Shown one piece after another: positions 10,366 to 20,075 of a stretch of DNA of 64,000 bases. Numbering within the stretch: position 1 is the first letter of the stretch; every line of letters starts with the position of its first letter. The stretch is from NCBI GenBank assembly GCA_963575745.1, contig CAUYUJ010001736.1, positions 194,167 through 258,166 of the forward strand, given 5' to 3'. A program made the translations under genes and the position numbers. Source of the DNA: Prorocentrum cordatum (Eukaryota; Sar; Dinophyceae; Prorocentrales; Prorocentraceae). The notes below the pieces were generated by a model that saw only the letters and a list, made by a program, of their open reading frames with translations, did not search any database and was not told where the DNA came from.

Positions 10366-10450
10366 TCGGAACGCCGACCCCCGCCCCATCCCCCCGACCC
10401 AGGAAGGGGGGGGGCGGATGGGGGAGGAGGAGGGGGGTGGAGCGGAGAGG
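10366..10450 (+). repeat. Hairpin intron candidate
   Basis: CCCCCGCCCCATCC faces GGGGGGGGGCGGATGGGGG across a short loop. It lies exactly between two coding blocks in different frames, like the 8521-8765 and 23701-23815 introns. Confidence 0.55.
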
Positions 10451-10454
10451 GGCG

Positions 10455-10735
10455 GAGAACCTGTGGTGAAGACCTTCACTGAGAAATTCGACGGGGGCCT
10501 CGTTGACAAGACGGGGCTCGATGCCGCAGGGGCGAGCGTGGACTTGGCCTTGGCGACCCGCCGCGAGATGGCCATCGCGGCAATCCTCGTCGGAGCGATG
10601 GAGAGGGGCCAGAAGAAGCTGAAGATCCAGGCGCAGCGCGAGAAGGCGAACGAGGAGGGGATTGCCAACTCGATCCACGCTGGGCTGGCCGCCTTGATGA
10701 AGCTCGCGGAGAACGGCCGCGCGCTGACCGAGTAG
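10455..10735 (+). CDS. Large helical protein, last exon
   Basis: A well-composed frame from about 10455 (VVKTFTEKFDGGLVDKTG) through AIAAILVGAMERGQKKLKIQ to a TAG at 10733-10735. It closes the gene that begins at 7074. The exact start is uncertain; a nearby GGAG or ACCTGTGG boundary is possible. Confidence 0.6.
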
Positions 10736-11130
10736 TCCGGGCGCAGTTTCTCGTCCGCGCCATTCGGCGCGAGCCCTGCGCGCGGGCGCCTGCGCGCAGC
10801 GTCGGCGCGCGCCCGCCTCTTGCCTCTTGACCGCGTGAGCGCGGCCCGCCCAGACGAACCCCCGGCGCAGGCTCGGCTCGCGTAGCGGACGGGCGGCGCT
10901 GCAATTTTTCATGGTCGGGCCTGGCCTCCGCGTGAGCCCCGCAGCAGCCAGCGGTCGGTTGGGGCGGCGACAAGGGGCATTCGCGCAGGGGTGCGTTCCG
11001 GGCGTGCGCTGGACACTGGCCGCGCGCCCCAGGCGCATTCCGTTGCCTCGGTATCCCCGTGCCCAATCGATCTGAGAGAGAAAGGAAAACGCGCGAGGCG
11101 CGCCGTTCACGTCGCAGGGGGAACCCGCGC
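10736..11130. other. 3' flank, no gene seen
   Basis: GC-rich sequence with many GCGCGC steps (10780-10815) after the stop codon. Antisense ORFs have Arg/Ala/Pro-biased composition and are rejected. Confidence 0.5.
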
Positions 11131-11134
11131 CTTG

Positions 11135-11485
11135 TGCCGCACGGTCTTGCATTGCATAGACCGACGCATCGCGTTGCATAGCCCGTGCCAGGCATCGGTT
11201 TCATAGCATGGTGCGGCATCGGTCTCATAGCATGGCGTTACTCGGTCTGGCACGGCGTATAATCGCAAAGCCAATAGTATGCGCAGCATGTCATGGCATC
11301 CCAAAGCGTTGCATTCGGGTGTCGTTTATTCTGCACTCGCGTTGCGGTTGCATTGCTTGTATATTCCCCTTATCCGAATGATTTTGCATTGCCTTGTCGT
11401 TGGCTTTTGCATTGCGGGCCATTGCAATGCGTTGCGTGGCTGTGCGTTGCTCTTGTGTTGCCGCCCGGCCCGCAGCAGTGATATA
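11135..11485. repeat. Degenerate GCAT-rich short tandem repeat
   Basis: Recurring TTGCATTGC, GCATCGGT and TCATAGCATGG steps at roughly 10-20 base spacing, for example GCATCGGTTTCATAGCATGG followed about 26 bases later by GCATCGGTCTCATAGCATGG. It resembles the other decamer-like tracts at 56810-57045 and 62720-63570. Confidence 0.6.
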
Positions 11486-11514
11486 TGCATTCAAGCGTGA
11501 GCTTGCCGCGATTG

Positions 11515-11610
11515 GAGCTTTCGGCACCACGGGCATTTTCTGGCATTCTTGTTGACAGGCCTTGGCCAGAAAATCCATGATTTCGACGGTAACGATCGTC
11601 GCGGTCGGCC

Positions 11611-11641
<31 letters not shown>

Positions 11642-11692
11642 TCCCCTCGTTATTTTCGTTGTTTTTCTGGCGACGTCGTCGGTGCCAGGCGC
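11515..11692. repeat. Foldback cassette, copy 2
   Basis: Same order as 4893-5110: a GCATTTTCTGGC hairpin (11533-11576), AACGATCGTCGCGGTCGG, a GTC tract, then TTTTTCTGGCGACGTCGTCGGTGCCAG. Similarity to copy 1 extends over most of the length. Confidence 0.75.
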
Positions 11693-12600
11693 GGGCGTCG
11701 GGCGGGCGTCGGGCCGGTGAGCGAGCGGGCCAGCGGCGCGTGCGTCGCCCTCCGCCCTCGCGCCCCTTCCAGCCCATCGGCGCCTGCGTCGCCCTGCCTC
11801 GTCCGCTCCCCCCGTAGTTTCCTTCTTCGTTGGCTTGGTTTTGATCAAGAATCAAGCCGATTTCCCCCGCGCCCTTGCGTTGCTTTGCCCCCTCCTTGCC
11901 CCCCCCCCCCCACGCGCACTTCCTCTTCCGCCACCCCCCTTCCGCAATCAGAGGCTGCTTGGGGGGGGGCGCCCCCGCGCAACCGCGCAGGTGCCCAGTT
12001 CCACTTGGAACCTCTCTCCTTCGCTTCGGCCCCCTTTTTCCATCCTCCTCCTCGCTTCCCTTGCTGCAAGGCTCTACGCGCAACTCCCCCGCGGCCTCCG
12101 CCCTCCTCTGTTCGCCCCAGATCCTGGCCAGGGGTGTCGCGGGGCGCAAGGTGCGCAGGGGCCCCGCGCCGCGGGCGCCCTTTGGTCGACCGCCCGGGGG
12201 CTGGGCGCGGGGAGGGGGGGGAGGATGAGGAGGCGAGGAACGAGGATGCGGAGGAGGAGGACGAGGATTTGATGCCCTTTTCAGCACGCTACAGCAGCGA
12301 GGCAGCCATTGCTTCGACAGCGATCCCAATTCCAACGTGGACCCCCGCCTCGCGGGCGGCGCCGATAGGGCAAACCAGTAGCATGCAGCCCTGCATCCGC
12401 GGGCGATTCTGAGGACAGGGCGCGCTTCGGCGTCTCCTATGCGCCTCCTTGCAGCAAACGGCAAACCATTCCGCAATTATCAGGCAACATGTATGTTGCA
12501 CGCCCGCGACTTACTTAGCTCGCGCGTGCCGCGCGAGATAAAGTTTTACCCCCCAAAGATAACGTTTTGATTAGAAAAGATAAATTTCAGTAGATAGCCC
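11693..12600. other. Intergenic or intronic, pyrimidine-rich, ending in an AT-rich acceptor
   Basis: No gene seen. It is C-rich to about 12110, with a short GAGGAG tract at 12215-12265. From 12530 there is an AT-rich leader (TTTTGATTAGAAAAGATAAATTTCAG, shown here as its two parts TTTTGATTAG and AAATTTCAG) and then AGCCCAG at 12601, a good trans- or cis-splice acceptor 10 bases before the next ATG. Confidence 0.45.
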
Positions 12601-12610
12601 AGAAGGCAAC

Positions 12611-14005
12611 ATGGAAATCCCAAGGTTGCTGGCCGACTTGAGCGCGGAGCACTACTCCTGGGTCGCCACCGGAGACAAGAGCAACCCCGACGCTGCCAGC
12701 GTTCAATCCAGGGCCGCCGTTTTCCTGTCCAAGCTGGATACATTGTTCGTCCAGGGGAAGATTCTGGCCATCCCCGACACGTTTACTGTCGTCACCCTCA
12801 AGTTTCTGAAGGCCACGAAGCGGCTCGCGTGCGGCACTGGCGCCCAGACCGTTGGCACCGGCGATTGGAGCACGGGGCCCCGAGCCCGCGAAGCCGTTCA
12901 CGCGGCTCTACGACGAGCGCAGGGGATCGCGGCCAATGTGAAGGAGAACATGAAGCTATATCGGCCAGAGCATTCTTGGTTGCACGCCTTTACAGCCTTT
13001 CGCTTGCCTTCCCCCCTGTCCATGTCTGCAACAGCAGAGCATGCAACATAAGCCGAGGCCTGTTTGAAGCGCATCTGTCAGGCGGCAGACCTCCCCGGGC
13101 AGAAGGCAATCTCCCAGCTGCGGCAAATGTTACCCCGTGCCGAGGTGCATCATCGAAACGGGGGCACCACGCGGCAGGCTTGGGGCCGCGCTGCGGTGGA
13201 GTGGCCCGAGCTCCCCAGCGGCCGTCGCCTCGTGGAGCTCTTCCTTGTATGGAAAACGAGCACGGGCAACTTGGAGAGGCGATTCCGCCGTTTCTCGGAG
13301 GCGCATTGCCCCGAGAGTGCGCGGCTCCTCGACGTGTCCGTCGAGGAGTGCACGCTCGTGGACCAGGCGCCCTCCAGCAGGTTGCTGCGCACGTGGCTGG
13401 GCGGCAACGACGAGAGCAGCTCTGCCGCCAGTCGTTGGTACAGGCATGTGCTCAAGCTACATGAGGTCGCGCAGGGGAAGATCGCGCCGCTGAGGAGGGC
13501 CGAGAGGCGCGACAAGGGAAGCACGCGGGAGCCTGGGGCAGCACGTCGGACAGAGGTAGGCTTCGGGCGCAGGCGAGCAGCTGCCGTCGACGCCATGGTG
13601 GCCGCTTCCCCGAGCAAGCGCGCCCCCGATCTCGCTGCGCTGGCTCAGGAGGCGGCCCGGGCGAGCGGCGCAGATCCAGTCGGGCCCGCTGCAAAAGTCG
13701 TCGCCGCCGTCGCCAAGCGGGAGGCCAAGATCCGAGAGCGCAATCTTGGAGGGGCGAAGGCCGCCGCCAAGGCCAGGAGTACCCGAGAGAAGAAAGTCCT
13801 GCGCAGTAGTGCCAGGCCAGCTGCGGGCCGCGACGCTTACTTGCTGCCCCCCCCGCGCCCCGCTGGGCTCATGCTGGCTCGCATGGTAGGTGGGGGCGCT
13901 CGCGAGAAGGCGCAGCGCTTGCGTTTCAAGGTGTTTCAGGACCCCGTGGAGTTCCTGGATTATCTTGTCATCATACGGCCCAGGGGAAGAAGAAGGGGAA
14001 CGTAG
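12611..14005 (+). pseudogene. Hypothetical gene interrupted by an in-frame stop
   Basis: The ATG at 12611 follows an AT-rich acceptor. A single frame runs to 14005 with one TAA at 13049-13051, just after a CTGCAACAG motif (13026). The parts before (LLADLSAEHYSWVATGDKS, FTVVTLKFLKATKRLACG) and after (LKRICQAADLPGQKAISQL, LFLVWKTSTGNLERRFRRF, ARLLDVSVEECTLVDQAP) both look coding, so the stop is either a real break or lies in a small unspliced intron. STGNLERRFRRF recalls the C-terminal segment of hAT-like transposases, but this is only a weak resemblance. The C-terminal third is rich in Arg, Lys and Ala. Confidence 0.5.
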
Positions 14006-14467
14006 TCTTGGCGCCAACAGCTGACACCGACTATTGCATCGCCGACTGGATCGTAGCAGCGTTCACGGGAGCTGTTTTTGCACAGCGCCGACTGACTTCG
14101 CACGGGAGGATTCTCCAAAAGGCATCCAGTATACGGAGAAGCTTCGGAACTCGAGCAAGAGCGACCACGTGGCTGTAACAGATGCTCTCGCGGCAGACCT
14201 GCCTACACTGCCCCACGTTTTGCGAGCGCTTGCCCAGGCGCCGAGTGGGTGTGTGTGATCTATTACAAGAGCCCCAAGAAGCTCTGCAAGTTCTTCAAGA
14301 GGCAGGCCAATCCCCGCCTGGCGCAGCGAACTTGCGTGCTGTGCCGCTCGGGAGAAGAAGCGGGTGTCGACAGAGCCGTCAAACAGCTCTACAACAGCCC
14401 GAGGAACTGGGTTCTGCGTTTCGACGCGACGGTCGCAGCACTGTGCCCAGGCATCATGGCCGTGCCA
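14006..14467 (+). pseudogene. Continuation of the 12611 gene across frame changes
   Basis: Coding-like protein continues in three successive frames: NVVLAPTADTDYCIADWIV (about 13997-14080), then LPTLPHVLRALAQAPSG (about 14090-14245), then VIYYKSPKKLCKFFKRQ to a TAG at 14468-14470. Spacing leaves no room for introns. A CTGTAACAG motif sits at 14173. Function unknown. Confidence 0.4.
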
Positions 14468-14470
14468 TAG

Positions 14471-14769
14471 TTTGTTGAAAAAGAGCGCCGCCCAACGTCG
14501 TCCGACCTTACCTCCCCCCCTGCGCCCCTCAGTGGGCGCCGCTGCCGCGGGCGGCGCTGCCCGCCGCTGGGGGCCTGAAGGTCGCCGATGGGGGGGGGGG
14601 GCTGCTGTTGCCCGTGGCGGCGGTTGTCGGCGGCGAGGGTGGGAGGATGGGGGCGGGAAGCATCCGGCGCCCAGGGCCGCCCTCAGGAGGAGGGGGATGG
14701 GGGGGGTGATGGGGCTGAAGGAGGAGGGGGGAGCAGGACGAGGCAGGAGCAGCGACGAGGCCGTCTTCC
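14471..14769. other. Unassigned, start of a repeat cassette
   Basis: GC-rich, with no gene. From 14733 it carries a block GGGGAGCAGGACGAGGC...GACGAGGCCGTCTTCC that recurs at 16337-16378. Confidence 0.5.
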
Positions 14770-15078
14770 CCGCTGCAACATCCGCTGCAACAGCCGCTGC
14801 AACAGCCGCTGCAACAGCCGCTGCAACAGCCGCTGCAACAGCCGCTGCAACAGCCGCTGCACCAGCCGCTGCAACAACCGCTGCAGCTGCCGCTGCAACA
14901 GCCGCTGCAACAGCCGCTGCAACAGCCGCTGCAACAGCCGCTGCAACAGCCGCTGCAACAGCCGCTGCAACAGCCGCCGCAACAGCCGCCGCAACAGCCG
15001 CTGCAACAGCCGCTGCAACAGCCGCTGCAACAGCCGCTGCAACAGCCGCTGCAACAGCCGCTGCGACAGCCGCTGCAG
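14770..15078 (+). repeat. 12-bp minisatellite (GCTGCAACAGCC)n, copy 1
   Basis: About 26 units, mostly exact, with a few CCGCAA or CACCAG variants. It encodes LQQP, CNSR or ATAA strings depending on the frame. The 3' end (GCGACAGCCGCTGCAGTAG) and the following 130 bases are shared with 34373-34480, so array and flank move together. The unit contains CTGCAACAG. Confidence 0.95.
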
Positions 15079-15257
15079 TAGTAGAGCACACCCAGCTTTC
15101 CTGTAGCGCAAGCACCTCGGCCCAAGGCATTTCTTGCAGCGCCTGCAGGCTGCCATGCCAGAAATGGGGCGCAAGGGCAAGGGCAAGCAAAGGGCGCCGG
15201 GTCAGACCAGCCAAATCTGGGCTAGCTGTAGTCCCCCCCCCCCCCCTTGTCTGATAA
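15079..15257 (+). pseudogene. Truncated 5' end of the zinc-finger/coiled-coil gene family
   Basis: AGAGCACACCCAGCTTTCC to CTGCCATGCCAGAAATGGGGC matches the region just upstream of the two complete family members (34376-34480 and 40505-40600). The match stops near 15170 and is replaced by a GGGCAAGGGCAAGC block, which recurs at 16617-16700, and a C run. No coding region remains. Confidence 0.6.
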
Positions 15258-15871
15258 GAGCTCCCATGGAGCTCTAACATACCATGTTAGTTAGAGCTCC
15301 CATGGGGCTCTAACATGGCAGGTTAGAGGATGTTAGAGCTACATTGGAGCTCTAACATGCCATGTGAGAGCTCCCATGGGGCTCTAACATTGCAGGTTAG
15401 AGGATGTTAGAGCTACATTGGAGCACTAACATGCCATATTAGAGTTCACCTGGAGCTCTAACATGGCATGCTACATGATGTTAGAGCTCACAGGGAGCTC
15501 TAACATGCCATGCTAGAGCTCCCTGGGAGCTCTAACATGGCATGTTAGAGGGTGTTAGAGCTCCATTGGAGCTCTAACTTACCATGTTAGAGCTCCCATG
15601 GAGATCTAACGTGACATGCTAGAGGATGTTAAAGCTCCCAGGGAGCTCTGACATGGTATGTTAGAGCTCCCACGCAGCTCCTACTAGCCAAAACTGGAGG
15701 AGCTGTGGTACAATTCGACGTCTAACTTGATATGTTACACCTCCCTGGGGGTACCCCAGGGAGGGTCACATATCAAGTTAGACGCCGAATTGGATTACAG
15801 CTCCTCCAGTTTTGGCTCGTAGGAGCTGCGTGGGAGCTCTAACATGGGATGTTAGTAGAGCTCCCATCTTC
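15258..15871. repeat. Palindromic satellite S1, array A, with a large inverted repeat
   Basis: Units of TTAGAGCTCC, a few bases, GGAGCTCTAA joined by CATG-containing links. At the 3' end an imperfect inverted repeat with arms of about 90 bp (about 15663-15752 with 15757-15850, loop GGGGGTACCCC) contains CCAAAACTGGAGGAGCTGT and its complement. The array ends CCCATCTTCAG (15871), directly before an open coding frame, so it is probably the 3' part of an intron. Confidence 0.85.
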
Positions 15872-16330
15872 AGGTCGGCAGCTGGGAGTACTTGCTCAAC
15901 CAGCGCAAAGGCTTGCGGAGCCAGAGGGAGCGGTGCGAGTTGAATATCAAGTTAGCGCGTCAGGAGGGCGAACACGATGAGGCGTTTGATCATGAGCGCC
16001 GCCTGCGCTGGGTCCAACATAAGCAGCAGCAGTTGGACAATGACGGCATGATGATCTTCGACCGTCCAGGAGTCTGGGAGGGCCAGGAGAGACCCTACGG
16101 ATGCCTGGACGCGACCGCACGCAGGCAGTTGAGCGATGAGGAGATCAGGTGGAACACTCAGATGATAGACTGGGAGCGTCGGAACCCGCCAGGGGCGACT
16201 GGGATCGAAGACTGTGTACGGTACCACTGGGATCTGCAGCGGTGGGTGAGGCAGCAGCGGCGCCTGTCAAACGCCCAGAGTCGCCAGAGAGAGGCGTCGC
16301 CGCGCCAGCGCCAGTTGGCTGCAACAGCGC
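15872..16330 (+). CDS. Hypothetical charged helical protein, exon
   Basis: It starts after the CATCTTCAG acceptor (GSWEYLLNQRKGLRSQRER). The protein is rich in Arg, Gln, Glu and Trp: DEAFDHERRLRWVQHKQQQL, WNTQMIDWERRNPPGATG and YHWDLQRWVRQQRRLSNAQ, probably helical or coiled-coil. Coding character ends at QLAATA (16316-16330), exactly at a CTGCAACAG motif where a repeat cassette begins. Function unknown. It probably joins the 17179-18246 blocks. Confidence 0.6.
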
Positions 16331-17182
16331 ACGGGGGAGCAGGACGAGGCAGGAGTAGCGACGAGGCCGTCTTCCACCGCACTTGTCCAGCCCAGCCCCC
16401 AGTCCAGCCCCCAGCCCCCGCCGCACCTGTCCAGATGATCCCCCCCCCCCCCCCCCCCCTCCTTTCGCCAACCTTCCCATCCCCATCGAAACCTCTGCAG
16501 TGACATCATCCGAAAGCGTTGGGGGTCTCTCTCTCCCTATCTCTGTCTCCCTCGTCCCCGTAGCTATCGGCTCGACCCCCTGCTCTGCCCGCGCGCCGCG
16601 CGCGCTGGCAATTGGCAAGGGCGCCAAGGGCAAGGGCAACGACGCGCGCAAGGGCAAGGGCAAGCAAAGGGCGCCAGGTCAGACCATCCAAATCTGAGCT
16701 AGCTGTAGTAGCCCCCCCCCCCCCCCCCCCTCTTCCCCCCCCCCCCCACCCCCGACGTCTGATAAGAGCCCCCCATGGCATGGAGCTCTAACATGCCATG
16801 TTAGAGCTCCCATGGGGCTCTAGCGTGGCAGGTTAGAGGGATGATAGAGCTACATTGGAGCTCTAACATGCCATGTTAGAGCTCACCTGGAGCTCTAACA
16901 TGGCATGCTACATGATGTTAGAGCTCCCTGGGAGCTCTAACATGGCATGCTAGAGGGTGTTAGAGCCCCATTGGAGCTCTAACCTACCATGTTATAGCTC
17001 CCATGTGGATCTAACATGGCATGCTAGAGGAAGTTAGAGCGCCCAGGGAGCTCTGACATACCATGTTGTTAGAGCTTCCACGCAGCTCCTTCCTACTAGC
17101 CAAAACTGGAGGAGCTGTAGTACATTTCGACGTCTAACTTGATATGTTGCACCTCCCTGGGAGGTGTAACATATCAAGTTGG
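16328..17182 (+). repeat. Intron-like repeat cassette with satellite S1, array B
   Basis: The cassette runs from the first copy of TTGGCTGYAACAGC (16314-16327) to the second (17178-17191). It contains the GAGCAGGACGAGGC block, a C-rich stretch, the GGGCAAGGGCAAGC...GCTAGCTGTAGT block, C runs, S1 units (about 16775-17085) and a half copy of the CCAAAACTGGAGGAGCTG inverted repeat (17100-17180). The same blocks in the same order make up 14733-15871. Splicing between the direct repeats would keep the reading frame. Confidence 0.7.
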
Positions 17183-17998
17183 CTGTAACAGCTGGGCCCT
17201 CAGGCAACCCGAACGACATGGTGCCCGACGACGCCGAGGAGCCCCGCGACGCGGCGCCCGAAGGGGGGCGCTCTTCCAGCCGCGCTCGTCGGACCTCGTC
17301 CAAGCCGCGTTGGGGCGAGCCGCGCTCGGAGCCGACCTCGTCCGAGCCGCGCTCCTCCAGCGCCGCATGAGGAGGCGCATGAGGAGAGCCGGGTGGATGA
17401 GGGCGACGGCGCTACCCATGAGGAGGAGGTCGAGTTTGCCGAGGAGGACGGCGTGACATCCAGTCGCTCGGGCCCGCCATCAGACTGGGGCTGCGGCGAT
17501 ATCCAGCACTGCGCCTACCAGTACGAGTACATGCGCCAGCAGGCGGGCGGGGGACGTGATCCTCAGCTCGCCCAGGAGGAAATGCGCGAGCAGGCGGAGG
17601 CGCTGGGGAGAGCCATGCGCGAGTCGATGGCGCGGACGCAGGCGTGGGCAGTGTCGGCTGCAGCATCGGCTGCAACAGCTCCTGGTGACGTGCTGGTGGC
17701 TGCCAGGCTGCGTGATGAGCCTGCGCTCTTGATGCCTGGAGCGGCCTCTGGTGCCCCTGTCACGCCACCTATTTCAGGATCACCGTCGGCTGCACCATCT
17801 GCAAGTCATCGGGATTGGCAGGCAACCGCGCCGCGGCGGGAGAAGAAGAGGGGCCAGCAGGACTTAGCCCCTGAGGATTACGACCTCCCCAGGACGAAGC
17901 CGAAGACGCCTGAGCCGCCTGACCAATTGCGTGCTCCAGGCCAGGGGCCATCGCAGCGGAAGCTGCAACAGCGGAGGCGGGCCCTGGCTGCGTCGTGA
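17179..17998 (+). CDS. Hypothetical protein, acidic and Ala/Pro-rich exon with frame changes
   Basis: The first frame reads LAVTAGPSGNPNDMVPDDAE to about 17365, then shifts to a frame with PHEEAHEESRVDEGDGATHE, CGDIQHCAYQYEYMRQQAG and EQAEALGRAMRESMARTQAW. From about 17950 a third frame (AIAAEAATAEAGPGCVVKE) leads into the 17995-18246 domain. CTGNAACAG occurs at 17183, 17670 and 17963, each time read as Ala-x-Thr-Ala. The middle is disordered, acidic and Pro-rich. The joins have no intron space. Confidence 0.5.
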
Positions 17999-18246
17999 AG
18001 GAGGCGTCCACCGTGCAAAAAGGAGACATCGTCTTCTGCCTGGTGCAACCGCAGCACCAACACTACGCGCACATTGTGCTCAAGGCAGAATGGGACTTCC
18101 ACAGGCGCGAGCGCAAGTACTGGATCGGCGACATGAGGCAGAACATCAATGGCTATTGTTTCATGGAGCACATCTTCGGGATCCTCGTGGACGTACAGGT
18201 GCAGTGCCATGGCAATTTGGTCAAGAATTCATTCTTACTTGTCTGA
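17995..18246 (+). CDS. C-terminal beta-rich domain of the 15872 gene
   Basis: About 83 residues, ending at a TGA (18244-18246): VQKGDIVFCLVQPQHQHYAH, then EWDFHRRERKYWIGDMRQNI, NGYCFMEHIFGILVDVQV. The pattern GDIVFC..YAH..IGD....NGYC..IFGILV looks like a small beta barrel and loosely recalls the S24/LexA-like fold (GDIV, then IGN-x-NGW). That comparison is my inference and no catalytic residues can be assigned. Confidence 0.5.
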   Translation: MKEASTVQKGDIVFCLVQPQHQHYAHIVLKAEWDFHRRERKYWIGDMRQNINGYCFMEHIFGILVDVQVQCHGNLVKNSFLLV

Positions 18247-18609
18247 TTGGCAATTGTATCAACGCAGCGCTGTGAGCCTCGGTGGGGCCAGCCCGCGTCT
18301 GGGAGCAGCTGACAGCTTGCGCAGACTGCAACAGTCGACTGCGACACGCCAGTTCTGGTTTGGGGAAGAACGCTTGGGTTCGTTTGCTTCCCGCATTACG
18401 GCGCCACGGCGGACATGGCGCATAGCCCTCCTGGGCCCCAGGCCATGTTGTTTATCCTGCTCCTGCCCCCCCCCTATGTGGTGTTATTGGTGGTGCACTT
18501 CCTCTCCATCCTCCTCCGTTCTCCTCCGTTCTCTGCCTTCCTTCTCATCCCTTCCCCCCCTTTCTGCAGTAGAGGGTTTGGAGGGCAGGGGGCAGGGGGG
18601 GGGACATGC

Positions 18610-18612
<3 letters not shown>
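18247..18612. other. 3' flank, no gene seen
   Basis: It carries one more CTGCAACAG (18326) and a C/T-rich stretch (18470-18565). No credible ORF. Confidence 0.5.
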
Positions 18613-18895
<283 letters not shown>

Positions 18896-19320
18896 GGGGA
18901 GAGGTAAGGCTCAGGCAGCAAGGAGGAGGAGGAGTGAGGGATAAGGCTCTGGCAGCAAGGAAGGGAAGGGGGGGGCGGGGGAGTCGGGGGACAAGGTTCA
19001 GACAGCGACGCGAGGAGGAGTGCGAGGAAGAGCAAGACGAACGAGGGAGGTAAAGAAGAGAAACAGGAGGAGGCGTCGGGGAGGGGAGAGGAGGAGGAGG
19101 AGGAGGGGGCGGTGCCGCCGCGCGTTTGCTGGCGACGCCGCGGAGCTCAAGGCCGCGCGCGCGCGTCCTGCGGGGGCGGGCCCGCGCCGCCGTCGCCCGC
19201 GCCAGGCGCCCGTGGGGCAGGAGCCAGGGGGTGGCAAGGGGCGGGGTATATGTTGGGACGGAAATGAGGGAGGAGGCGAGGGGAAGGGCGAGGAAATACG
19301 GAAGGAGGGAGTTATGATAG
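18896..19320. other. Purine-rich spacer, no gene seen
   Basis: AAGG and GAGG steps with AAGGCTC..GGCAGCAAGGA repeated near 18905 and 18943. GC-rich between 19100 and 19260. Antisense Pro/Ser/Arg ORFs are compositional. Confidence 0.5.
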
Positions 19321-20075
19321 GCACGTCCCGCTACGTCAAGAGGGTGGCCAAACAGAGCAAAGTAGCTACACGGATAGGTTCTAGGGTACATTCCAAATTA
19401 CCTACGAAAAACATAGAAAGTAGCAACCCAAAAAATAGGCCCCAAAGTACCAACGGCTTTTTGCAATGCGGCGTCGCCGATGCAACGCCGCAAAGACTGG
19501 TGCATCGATTCGTTGGCCGACCAAATCCACGCCCATCGAAACGGACGGGGCGCGCGCGTGGGAACTCGGCGACGGCCTGCTGAATCAGCCAGCATCATGC
19601 CTCATAATGAAGAGCCGCCCGCGCCAGCTGGAAACGAAACAACTGAAACCATTCGCTGGGACAGCAAACCCACAGACTGCGCGCGCCAAAAAGGCAGGAG
19701 CTATAATGGCGACGTTACGTCGCGGGGGCGGCTGCGCCCATAGTTGAACGTCCGCGCGCACCGCCGCGCAACTGCCAGACCGTGATCGCGCGGTGACCCT
19801 GGTCGGGGATCACCGAGCGCATCGCGGCACTTCTGCCGCTGCGCCGTTGCCCAGCTAAGTCCTGGGCGCGCGGGGGTGCGGCGTTTCTCGAGCGCTACGA
19901 AAAAGCCAGAGCAAACCTGGCTGATAGTGCAAGTCGGGAGCGCCTACGGACGAAAACGACCAATGCGGGCGATGCAGCAGCCTGCGAAACGCGCTCGGAA
20001 TAATTGCTTGCACGGCCAAGCACTTGCCCCACTGCGCTCAGGAATTGTCCTGGGCAATGCATGATGCGGTTTCGC
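19321..20075. other. Unassigned intergenic DNA
   Basis: Mixed composition, locally AT-richer (19370-19450). I see no gene, repeat or RNA here. It lies in the convergent interval between plus-strand and minus-strand gene blocks. Confidence 0.5.

Noticed and set aside
14770-15078. CRISPR-like array
   Set aside because: Units are directly contiguous at 12 bp with no unique spacers.
14364-15280. ORFs on both strands through the 12-bp minisatellite (AATA, CSGC or LQRL repeats)
   Set aside because: A 12-bp unit without stops is open in all six frames. The flank shared with 34054-34480 shows that it is a dispersed repeat.
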